Both the position numbers and the translations under genes were made by a program. This document shows positions 7,687 to 13,383 of a stretch of 13,383 nucleotides of DNA, one piece after another (positions within the stretch are counted from its first letter, which is position 1; each line of letters begins with the position of its first letter). A model generated the notes under the pieces. That model saw only the letters and a program-made list of their open reading frames with translations. It searched no databases and was not told the DNA's origin. Origin of the DNA: Candidatus Cloacimonadota bacterium (GTDB lineage: Bacteria > Cloacimonadota > Cloacimonadia > Cloacimonadales > Cloacimonadaceae); NCBI GenBank assembly GCA_017996595.1, contig JAGOGT010000007.1, positions 1-13,383 of the forward strand, in the 5' to 3' direction.

Positions 7687-8500
7687 GCCTGTCACCAGAT
7701 CTTCCTTTGCCGCCATGAAACGGCAGAAAGAGAAAATTGCCATGCTTACTGCCTACGATTACTCCATGGCACGCTGCGTAGCCGCGTCGGACATCGATGT
7801 AATCCTGGTGGGCGATAGCCTGGGAATGGTGGTTTTGGGCTATGACAATACCCTGCAGGTTACCATGGAAGACCTGATAAGCCACGCTGCAGCAGTACGC
7901 CGGGGTGCCCCCGATAAATACATCATCTGCGATATGCCCTATCTCAGCTATCATCTCAGCCTCGAAAAAACCAGGGAGAATGCCGCTGCCTTAATCGTGA
8001 AAGGCCGTGCCAATGCCGTTAAACTGGAAGGGGGAAGCGTTTCAAGGCTGGAGATGATCCGCGCCATTGTGGATATCGAAATCCCGGTATGTGCGCATCT
8101 TGGCCTCACTCCGCAATCAGTGCACCGTTTTGGGGGCTACAAGGTTCAGGGGAAAACTCCAGAAGCTCACGATGCAATTATGCGCCAGGCGGAAGCCATT
8201 CAGGAAGCAGGAGCCTTTATGCTGGTGCTGGAAGGGATTCCCGAGGCCCTGGGCAAACAGATTACTGAAGCTCTGGCTATACCTATCATTGGCATCGGAG
8301 CGGGACGCTATACGGATGGCCAGGTGCTGGTGTATCACGATCTTTTGGGCTATTCGGAACTCACTCCCAAATTTGTAAAGAGCTATGCTTCGCTAAATAG
8401 CGATATCCAAAGAGCCTTGCAGGAATATACGGCGGATGTGAAAAGCGGCGTCTTTCCCAATGTGGAACACATCTATTACCCGCTGGATGAAGATAAATAA
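7667..8500 (+). CDS. panB: 3-methyl-2-oxobutanoate hydroxymethyltransferase (ketopantoate hydroxymethyltransferase)
   Basis: 277 residues, close to the usual 260-280. PanB transfers a hydroxymethyl group from 5,10-methylene-tetrahydrofolate to 2-oxoisovalerate, giving ketopantoate, the first committed step to pantothenate and CoA, in the cytoplasm. Visible family signatures are MLTAYDYSMAR near the N-terminus, VGDSLGMV with the metal-binding Asp50, CDMPYLSY with the second metal ligand Asp89, KLEGG (Lys119, Glu121), HLGLTPQSVHRFGGYKVQG, the catalytic-type Glu189 in LVLEGIP, and GIGAGRYTDGQVLVYHDLLG near the C-terminus. All key positions are intact, so the enzyme should be active. It overlaps the MORN-protein gene by 20 nt and is followed after 26 nt by the next gene. 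No panC or panD is near, so the rest of the pathway is elsewhere. Confidence 0.97.
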   Translation: MTKAPNKPVTRSSFAAMKRQKEKIAMLTAYDYSMARCVAASDIDVILVGDSLGMVVLGYDNTLQVTMEDLISHAAAVRRGAPDKYIICDMPYLSYHLSLEKTRENAAALIVKGRANAVKLEGGSVSRLEMIRAIVDIEIPVCAHLGLTPQSVHRFGGYKVQGKTPEAHDAIMRQAEAIQEAGAFMLVLEGIPEALGKQITEALAIPIIGIGAGRYTDGQVLVYHDLLGYSELTPKFVKSYASLNSDIQRALQEYTADVKSGVFPNVEHIYYPLDEDK

Positions 8501-8526
8501 TACTAACCATAAAGAGGATTTGACCG

Positions 8527-9147
8527 ATGTCACAAAAAGAAAAACCCACCGAAACCATGAGCCCGGAAGAGAAATTCAGCGCCGTGGCCAATCTGAAAGA
8601 ACAGATGGACGAAAACTTTGTAATGCTGGGGCAGCTTTTATCCGAGATCAAGCGTTCCAAGCTGTTTTTATTCAAGGGATATGAAAGCTTCAAGGACTTT
8701 GTGGAAGCGGAGTATCAAATGGCCGGAAATGTGGCAGGGAAACTGGTTGCCACTTTTGATCTGTTTATCGAAGAGCTCGATGTGGCCGAAGAGGATATCA
8801 AGCAAATAGGCTTCGACAGATTGCAGATGATTCGTCCCATGGTGAAAAAAGCCGATTGGCAAACCCGGGAAGAATGGGTGCATACTGCGCAGGAAATGCC
8901 TACCAAAGACCTTCGTGATCACATCAAGGAACTGAAGAAAAAGGAAAAGGAAGCGGATACCGACCTCAAAACGGTGTTCGTGGATCAATATATGGAGAAG
9001 ATGATTTCATGGCTTAATTGTTCCCGAAAAGAGCTTAATTTCAAGCTCGCCTTGTATTTCCAGGAAGCTGATCTGGACGAGATGAAAAAGATCATCAAAG
9101 AACGTCAGAGAGTCTTCGAACAAGAAACTCAATCCCAACAGGAGTAA
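8527..9147 (+). CDS. Helical protein with DNA-binding-like module, directly upstream of porX
   Basis: 206 residues, cytoplasmic (no signal peptide or membrane segment), almost wholly helical and highly charged. Shine-Dalgarno AGAGGA (8513-8518) is 8 nt before the ATG. Residues about 33-75 (LGQLLSEIKRSKLF, GYESFKDFVEAEYQM) followed by 100-135 (LQMIRPMV, W111, REEW, DLRDHIKELKKK) follow a pattern I recognise from helical modules at the N-terminus of some HNH-endonuclease-like and ParB-like proteins: a 'GYxSFxxYVE' turn, a helix-turn-helix-like part, then 'W(V)xxA...LRxxI'. That resemblance is by eye only. A lysine-rich helix (134-143) and a C-terminal helical segment with Gln/Glu-rich end follow. 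Only 8 nt separate it from porX, so the two are surely co-transcribed. No named function can be assigned. Confidence 0.7.
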   Translation: MSQKEKPTETMSPEEKFSAVANLKEQMDENFVMLGQLLSEIKRSKLFLFKGYESFKDFVEAEYQMAGNVAGKLVATFDLFIEELDVAEEDIKQIGFDRLQMIRPMVKKADWQTREEWVHTAQEMPTKDLRDHIKELKKKEKEADTDLKTVFVDQYMEKMISWLNCSRKELNFKLALYFQEADLDEMKKIIKERQRVFEQETQSQQE

Positions 9148-9155
9148 AAAAAACC

Positions 9156-10724
9156 ATGAAACAAATGAGAATCCTCTGGGTGGACGACGAAATAGATCTG
9201 CTAAAGCCCTTTGTGCTTTTTTTGCAAGAGCGGAACTACAGCGTGGACACCTGCAATAATGGCGGCGATGCCATCGAAAAAGTAGTGGAAACCAAGTATG
9301 ATCTGGTGATCCTGGATGAGATGATGCCGGGATTGGACGGACTGGCTACCCTGCAGGAAATCAAACGCATCAATCCTTCGCTGCCTATCGTGATGGTTAC
9401 CAAGAGCGAAGAAGAAGGTCTGATGGACAAGGCAATCGCTTCGCAGATCGCCGATTATCTCATCAAACCGATCAATCCCAATCAGATCATTATGGCCATT
9501 AAAAAGATCTTCCAGGCCGATGAAATTCGTGCCAATCAGATCGGCCAGCAATACACGCAGTACATCGGGCAACTGAATCAAAAGCTCTTTAGCAATCCCG
9601 ATTGGGATGAATGGGCCCAGATCTACCGCGAAATGGCCTATTGGGAATTGCAAATCGACCAGGTGAATGACGAAGGCCTGCGCCAGACTCACTTCCTGGA
9701 AAAACGCAATTGCAACACCGAATTCACCAACTACGTGGAGCGAAACTACCGCGACTGGCTGCAAAGCGATGAGCGTCCCAATCTCAGTTTTGATCTCATC
9801 TCGCAGTATGTAGCCCCACACTTCGAAGAAAAGATCCCCGTGTACTTCATTATTATCGATTGCATGCGCCTGGATCAATATCTGGCCATTCAGCCCTATA
9901 TTCAGGAGCTCTTTGATGAGGAACTGGATCTCTATTATTCGATCCTTCCCACCGCCACGCCATATAGCCGCAATTCCATTTTCAGCGGACTGCTGCCGGT
10001 GGATATTGCCAAGCGTTTCCCGGAATATTGGGTTAATTCCGCCGAGATGGATAACAGCCGTAACCGCAATGAACACCAGCTTCTGGATGAGCATATCACC
10101 GAGCTGGGCTACAAACTCGATCCCTCCAGCAAATATGTGAAGATCTTCAATATGGAGGAAGGCAATTTCGTAATCCGCAAGATCGACACCTGGAATAAAG
10201 ACAATCTCATCGTGCTGGTGTATAATTTCCTCGATCTGCTGGCTCATCACCGCAGCCGCGATCAGATCTTACAGGAAACCATTCCCCACGAAGAGGGGCT
10301 GCGTGCCTTTACAAAGCACTGGTTCCTGCATTCTTCGCTGTATGAAGCCCTGAAGCTGATCAGCAAGCAGGATGCAATCGTGGTGATCTCCACCGACCAC
10401 GGCTCCATAAAAGTGAACCGGGCCACCCAGGTGATCGGCGACCGCGATACCTCCATCACCGTGCGCTACAAGGAAGGAAAGAACCTTTCGGCAAACGACC
10501 GGCACGCGATGTTTGTAAAAAAACCCAGCGAATTCGGCCTGCCTACAAAGAGCATTGTGGATAATTTCATCTTTGCCAAGGATGACTATTATTTCGTGTA
10601 TCCGAATTCCTACCATCAGTATCAGCGTCAATATAACGGCACCTTCCAGCATGGCGGCGTTTCCATGGAAGAAATGATCCTTCCCATCGCTACCTGCAGA
10701 AGCAAAAAGCCACTGCAAAGATAA
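9156..10724 (+). CDS. porX: PorX-like response regulator with C-terminal PglZ (alkaline-phosphatase-superfamily) domain
   Basis: 522 residues, matching the size of PorX. The N-terminal CheY-like receiver (about 4-120) has the acidic pair Asp10/Asp11, the phospho-acceptor Asp54 (ILDEMMPGLDG), Thr82 and Lys104 (IKP), all required positions. A helical linker (about 125-220) leads to a PglZ domain with metal-site motifs: Asp235 (YFIIIDCMRLDQ), the nucleophile region PTATPYSRN (Thr266/Thr268), Asp414-His415 (STDHGS) and His499 (HGGVSMEE). In Bacteroidota PorX is phosphorylated by PorY, acts with the ECF sigma factor SigP to drive T9SS genes, and its PglZ domain cleaves oligonucleotide second messengers. 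It lacks a classical DNA-binding domain. The ATG is preceded by GGAG (9141-9144) inside the end of the previous gene. No PorY or SigP is in the window. The T9SS cargo gene at the left edge supports the assignment. Confidence 0.92.
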   Translation: MKQMRILWVDDEIDLLKPFVLFLQERNYSVDTCNNGGDAIEKVVETKYDLVILDEMMPGLDGLATLQEIKRINPSLPIVMVTKSEEEGLMDKAIASQIADYLIKPINPNQIIMAIKKIFQADEIRANQIGQQYTQYIGQLNQKLFSNPDWDEWAQIYREMAYWELQIDQVNDEGLRQTHFLEKRNCNTEFTNYVERNYRDWLQSDERPNLSFDLISQYVAPHFEEKIPVYFIIIDCMRLDQYLAIQPYIQELFDEELDLYYSILPTATPYSRNSIFSGLLPVDIAKRFPEYWVNSAEMDNSRNRNEHQLLDEHITELGYKLDPSSKYVKIFNMEEGNFVIRKIDTWNKDNLIVLVYNFLDLLAHHRSRDQILQETIPHEEGLRAFTKHWFLHSSLYEALKLISKQDAIVVISTDHGSIKVNRATQVIGDRDTSITVRYKEGKNLSANDRHAMFVKKPSEFGLPTKSIVDNFIFAKDDYYFVYPNSYHQYQRQYNGTFQHGGVSMEEMILPIATCRSKKPLQR

Positions 10725-10890
10725 TTCTTACGGTTTTGCTTGCCAAAGTTCAGGACATGCTTATTATGTCTTCAGGACTGACTAAAACCGCAACTGAAGT
10801 CCCAAGAGAAGTTCGAGATCCCGGTACACGGGTTGTCGACCAGCTTTTGGGACTCTTTTTTTGGCAGGGATTAAGGAAGAACAAGGGTAA
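10725..10890 (+). promoter_or_regulatory. Structured spacer/leader between porX and tsaE
   Basis: 166 nt with no coding frame. CGGTTTT (10731-10737) pairs with AAAACCG (10784-10790), enclosing a hairpin AGGACAT/ATGTCTT (10752-10758/10766-10772). The 8-mer TTCAGGAC occurs twice (10749, 10771). GGACT (10775-10779) can pair with AGTCC (10798-10802), and CTTCAG (10770-10775) with CTGAAG (10794-10799); both would occupy the first bases of the terminator stem that follows. The layout is that of an attenuator, though the alternative stems are short (5-6 bp). Confidence 0.4.
10798..10862 (+). terminator. Strong intrinsic terminator after porX
   Basis: AGTCCCAAGAG (10798-10808) pairs with CTTTTGGGACT (10844-10854), 11 bp with one G-U, followed after a C by seven T residues (10856-10862). 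Inside the long loop CCCG/CGGG (10820-10823/10829-10832) forms a further short hairpin. It ends the MORN-panB-porX transcript, unless conditional read-through feeds tsaE. Confidence 0.85.
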
Positions 10891-11346
10891 ATGAACCAGA
10901 GCACAGTAATTCCTCTGAATTCCGAGCAGGATACGATTGCGCTGGCAGCCTGGCTGGCGCCTCGGCTGCAAGCGGGAGATATCCTCACTCTAAATGGCGA
11001 TTTGGGCAGCGGTAAAACCTTTTTTGCTAATTACATAGGGCACTATCTGGGCGTTGCAGAAAAGCTGGATAGCCCCTCCTTCGTGCTGATGAAGGAATAT
11101 TACAGTGGCCGTTTGCCGCTGTATCATCTGGATCTCTATCGCATCAGGCACGCCACGGAGCTTTATGATCTGGGCATCTTCGATCTGATAGAGACGGGGA
11201 TCACCCTCATCGAATGGCCGGAGCGCGCTGAAGATTTGCTGCCCGAAGCAAGCTACAAACTTGTCTTTCATTTCGACGGCCTCACGCGCTATGTGGAGCT
11301 TTGCCCCGGCGCAGATTATATCACTGAGCATAAACAAGAATTGTAA
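10891..11346 (+). CDS. tsaE: tRNA threonylcarbamoyladenosine biosynthesis ATPase TsaE
   Basis: 151 residues, the typical TsaE length. TsaE is the small P-loop ATPase that works with TsaD and TsaB to place threonylcarbamoyl on A37 of ANN-reading tRNAs (t6A), in the cytoplasm. Signatures are Walker A GDLGSGKT (residues 36-43), SPSF (61-64) with the following strand ending in EYY, HLDLYRI with Asp81, and the terminal IEWPE (Glu108, Trp109, Glu111). All are intact. The start has weak Shine-Dalgarno matches (AAGGA 10873-10877 and AAGGG 10883-10887), neither at the ideal distance. A terminator ends only 28 nt before the ATG. The next gene follows after 9 nt with a good ribosome binding site, so the two form an operon. 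From memory, tsaE is also next to porX in many Bacteroidota. Confidence 0.95.
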   Translation: MNQSTVIPLNSEQDTIALAAWLAPRLQAGDILTLNGDLGSGKTFFANYIGHYLGVAEKLDSPSFVLMKEYYSGRLPLYHLDLYRIRHATELYDLGIFDLIETGITLIEWPERAEDLLPEASYKLVFHFDGLTRYVELCPGADYITEHKQEL

Positions 11347-11355
11347 GGAGTTATC

Positions 11356-12138
11356 ATGTCAACAGCGGTACTCATTCTCATCGGCATTGCCATTCTGGTA
11401 GGACTGGAATGGATTTTGGACAAGTCGGACAAAGCCGGCGCCCGCACCTGGGGAATCGTAGGAATTTCCTTCATCATTGGCCTGGCCATTCTCGGCATGT
11501 TTCTGGTGCAAAGCAAGCAAAGCGAAACCAGTCTGCGCGTGGTAGGCTATGCCAGCAAGCAGTTTGAATCAGATATGGTGAAGTGGAATCTCACCCTGCA
11601 GCACAATAGCAGCCCGGAAGCGCTGAAGGAAGGCTATAACCGCATGAGCAGGGATGTAACTGCTTTCAAGGAATTTCTGGTGTCAAAAGGCATCCCCGAG
11701 AAAGATGTGAATATTCAGCCCATCAATAGCTTTCCCATGAATGACAATTACGGCACGCTCACTTCCTACAGCATCACGCAGAATGTATTTTTGCTTTCCT
11801 CAGATATCAAGAAGATCGAAGAGATTGCCCTCAGCCCCGATTTCTTCGCAGATCGTGGCATTCTGCTGCAAAATTCCAATCTTAGCTATCTCTATTCCAA
11901 GCTGCCGGAGCTGAAGAAACAGCTTCTCTCCGAAGCCACCAAGGATGCCGTGGCCAGAGCCGAAGAAATAAGCAACAGCGCCAAAACCAAACTCGGCAAA
12001 ATGAGGGAAGCCCGGGCCGGAGTGTTTCAGATCACCGAACCTTATTCCACCGATGTATCGGACTATGGTATCTATAATACCGGCACGCGCAGCAAAAGTA
12101 TATCGGTTACTCTCACAGCGGTTTTCAAGCTCAAGTAG
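11356..12138 (+). CDS. Membrane-anchored SIMPL-domain (DUF541) protein
   Basis: 260 residues. The N-terminus has two hydrophobic segments, about 5-21 and 33-51, joined by a short charged loop (about 22-31), so the protein is anchored in the inner membrane. The rest (about 57-260) matches the SIMPL/DUF541 family: it opens with a strand pattern LRVVGYASKQFESDMVKWNLTL, continues with a helix rich in charged residues and the conserved SKGIPEKDVNIQPI, a Y-IT-N strand, a helical part AVARAEEIS, and ends with strand SISVTLTAVFKLK. Members of this family are periplasmic or envelope proteins of unclear role, linked with oxidative-stress tolerance in some species. Shine-Dalgarno AAGGAG (11345-11350) is 5 nt before the ATG and overlaps the tsaE stop codon, which points to coupling with tsaE. 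Confidence 0.85.
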   Translation: MSTAVLILIGIAILVGLEWILDKSDKAGARTWGIVGISFIIGLAILGMFLVQSKQSETSLRVVGYASKQFESDMVKWNLTLQHNSSPEALKEGYNRMSRDVTAFKEFLVSKGIPEKDVNIQPINSFPMNDNYGTLTSYSITQNVFLLSSDIKKIEEIALSPDFFADRGILLQNSNLSYLYSKLPELKKQLLSEATKDAVARAEEISNSAKTKLGKMREARAGVFQITEPYSTDVSDYGIYNTGTRSKSISVTLTAVFKLK

Positions 12139-12162
12139 ATTTATTTCCACATCTTTTTTGGG

Positions 12163-12208
12163 GGATTGGTCAATAATGTCTTGACAATAGCAGTTGCGGC
12201 ACCAATCC
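12163..12208. promoter_or_regulatory. Inverted repeat in the leader of the solute-binding lipoprotein gene
   Basis: GGATTGGT (12163-12170) and ACCAATCC (12201-12208) are perfect complements enclosing 30 nt that include TTGACA (12181-12186). Immediately after the right arm is TAGATTTG (12209-12216), which fits the Bacteroidota -7 consensus TAnnTTTG, although the TTG upstream is 25 nt away, further than usual. The site could be an operator over a promoter or an RNA hairpin. Confidence 0.35.
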
Positions 12209-12222
12209 TAGATTTGTGGTTC

Positions 12223-12237
12223 AAAGGAGGCGGAATG
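12223..12237 (+). promoter_or_regulatory. Ribosome binding site deciding the start of the solute-binding protein
   Basis: AAAGGAGG at 12223-12230, 4 nt before ATG 12235. The frame is open back to 12166, but that longer version would place 23 residues before a proper lipoprotein signal peptide. Confidence 0.8.
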
Positions 12238-12987
12238 AAAAGAAGTACGCTTATTTTGATCGTGAGTTTTGTTATTTTAGGTTTGCTGTTTGTGGGTTGT
12301 AAAACGAAAGAGAAAGAGACCCTGCGCGTGGGGATAGGGGGTGAATACCCTCCGTTTTCGTATTTTTCCAATAATCAGATGGTGGGTATCGATGTGGATA
12401 TCAGCCGCAGGATTGCGGAAAAACTGGGGATGGAGCTCAATGTGGTGCACCAGAATTTCGATGCCATGTTCCCTTCTCTGGCTTCAAATAAGCTGGATAT
12501 GGTAGTGGATGCCATTTCCATTACCGAGGAACGCCAGCAGACTCTGGATTTTTCTGCGCCTTATTACACCACCGACCAAGTGGTGATCGCCCGGCATGAT
12601 TCTCCCATCAAGATCCAAACAGAAGCAGACCTCGGCAAATATACCATCGGCAGCCTTAATGAAACCACCGGAAGCCAGTATATCAGAGAAAATCTGGTGG
12701 ATAAAGACCTGCTGCCCCGTGGTAATCTGTTGCTCTATGCCACAACCGTGGAAGCGATGGGGGAATTGCTGAATGGCAAGCTGGATCTGGTGGTGATCGA
12801 TGAAACCGCCGCCAAAGGCTACGCGAAGCAAAAACCCCTGAAAACCGTATATACTATCGATACCAATGAATCTTATGCGATTGCCCTGCAGAAAGGCAGG
12901 CCCCTCAATGAAAAGATCATTCTGGCCATGGAGGAAATGCTGAAAAGCGGAGAGGTGCAGGCGATCATAAATAACTATATCAACTGA
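12235..12987 (+). CDS. Amino-acid-type ABC transporter solute-binding lipoprotein (SBP family 3)
   Basis: 250 residues. The signal peptide (1-21) ends in LLFVG followed by Cys22, a lipobox (Phe at -3 is less usual), so the mature protein is a lipoprotein facing the periplasm. The domain 29-250 is a bilobed periplasmic-binding protein of family 3: LRVGIGGEYPPFSY at the start, IDVDISRRIAEKLG, LDMVVDAISITEERQQTLDFSAPYY with Arg100 where amino-acid binders hold the ligand carboxylate, a hinge region, and LDLVVIDETAAKGY with Asp189 where they hold the amino group. These residues suggest a polar amino acid ligand, but which one cannot be read. No permease or ATPase gene is adjacent within the window; the next gene is unrelated, so the transporter partners are elsewhere or the protein senses rather than transports. 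Confidence 0.88.
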   Translation: MKRSTLILIVSFVILGLLFVGCKTKEKETLRVGIGGEYPPFSYFSNNQMVGIDVDISRRIAEKLGMELNVVHQNFDAMFPSLASNKLDMVVDAISITEERQQTLDFSAPYYTTDQVVIARHDSPIKIQTEADLGKYTIGSLNETTGSQYIRENLVDKDLLPRGNLLLYATTVEAMGELLNGKLDLVVIDETAAKGYAKQKPLKTVYTIDTNESYAIALQKGRPLNEKIILAMEEMLKSGEVQAIINNYIN

Positions 12988-13062
12988 AGCAGGGCAATGA
13001 TTTGCTTGACAGGATAAATCCTTCCTGATTGGTGAGATTCATCTATCATTGAGGAGTACACC

Positions 13063-13383
13063 ATGAAGCCAGAGATTTGTGCGCTGCTGAAGAAGCTTCA
13101 GTGCGTTAGTTTAGCCACCTGCGAGGGAGAAAAGCCCCGCGTGCGTCCCATGACCATGATCCTGTATCAAGAGCGCTTCTTCTTTGCTACAGGCGCTACT
13201 GACCATAAAACCACCGAGCTGAAAGCCAATCCCCATGCCGAATTTATGCTCCTCATCCCCGGCGAAGGGAATACCGGATACCTCAGGGGCTGCGGGATAA
13301 TGCAGGCGGTTAGCGATCATGGCCTGAAAAAAGCAGTAGCCGATTTTGCCCCCTTCATCTATGACTATTTTCATGATGCCCAC
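13063..13383 (+). CDS. Pyridoxamine 5'-phosphate oxidase-like (FMN-binding split-barrel) protein, 3'-partial
   Basis: The first 107 codons of a gene cut by the right edge. Shine-Dalgarno GAGGAG (13051-13056) lies 6 nt before the ATG. The sequence follows the split-barrel fold of the pyridoxamine-phosphate-oxidase-like family: a short N-terminal helix (PEICALLKKLQ), strand VSLATCEGEKPRVRPM, strand ILYQERFFFATG, the DHKTTELKANPHAEFMLL helix-strand that usually contributes to FMN phosphate binding, then YLRGCGIMQAV. Small members of this family are flavin- or F420/heme-binding proteins of varied function, often annotated as PNPOx family; true pyridoxal-phosphate synthesis is not implied. It starts 75 nt after the solute-binding gene. 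Confidence 0.82.
   Translation, partial: MKPEICALLKKLQCVSLATCEGEKPRVRPMTMILYQERFFFATGATDHKTTELKANPHAEFMLLIPGEGNTGYLRGCGIMQAVSDHGLKKAVADFAPFIYDYFHDAH

Noticed and set aside
9201..10250. 349-codon open frame on the minus strand inside porX
   Set aside because: It lies wholly within the receiver and PglZ coding sequence with all motif residues on the plus strand. No family is recognisable in the antisense product.
12166..12234. Upstream start for the solute-binding protein at 12166
   Set aside because: The added residues would precede the lipoprotein signal peptide and prevent normal processing; AAAGGAGG lies before ATG 12235.
13006..13062. TTGACA at 13006-13011 as the -35 box of the flavin-protein gene
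   Set aside because: No acceptable -10 lies 15-19 nt downstream; the only candidate (TATCAT 13044-13049) is 32 nt away.

Overview
The window reads as part of a bacterial chromosome of moderate GC content, with every gene on the plus strand. The best taxonomic guess is Candidatus Cloacimonadota or a close relative in the wider FCB (Fibrobacterota-Chlorobiota-Bacteroidota) assemblage. Three things point there: a giant multidomain surface protein ending in a type IX secretion (T9SS type A) sorting domain, a full-length PorX-type response regulator/PglZ protein, and outer-membrane proteins with Gram-negative signal peptides. This assignment is an inference; there is no rRNA or other phylogenetic marker here.

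Layout. (1) Positions 1-5399 hold the 3' part of a very long gene for a modular secreted or surface protein: FN3-like domains, concanavalin-like 'choice-of-anchor J/MAM' sandwiches, carboxypeptidase-regulatory-like domains and a C-terminal sorting domain. (2) Positions 5400-5983 are the only long non-coding stretch. It carries a 7-bp tandem array, a terminator hairpin, a second related palindrome, a roughly 160-nt region with nested and competing inverted repeats, and the leader of the next gene. (3) Positions 5984-7003 encode a porin-like outer-membrane beta-barrel. (4) Positions 7120-10724 are a tight co-directional cluster: a secreted MORN-repeat protein, panB (overlapping it by 20 nt), a helical protein with a putative DNA-binding-like module, and porX. 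(5) A strong intrinsic terminator inside a structured 166-nt spacer separates porX from tsaE (10891-11346), which is followed after 9 nt by a membrane-anchored SIMPL-domain protein. (6) A solute-binding lipoprotein of the amino-acid type and the 5' part of a pyridoxamine-phosphate-oxidase-like flavin protein finish the window.

How the parts may fit together. PorX in Bacteroidota controls T9SS gene expression through a partner sigma factor and has its own PglZ phosphodiesterase domain. Here it lies in the same region as a protein with a T9SS sorting signal, so export through T9SS and its control are both represented. The gene 8 nt upstream of porX resembles DNA-binding-like helical modules and could be its local output partner; this is a hypothesis. 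PanB (pantothenate/CoA synthesis) and TsaE (tRNA t6A modification) are housekeeping enzymes that share the neighbourhood.
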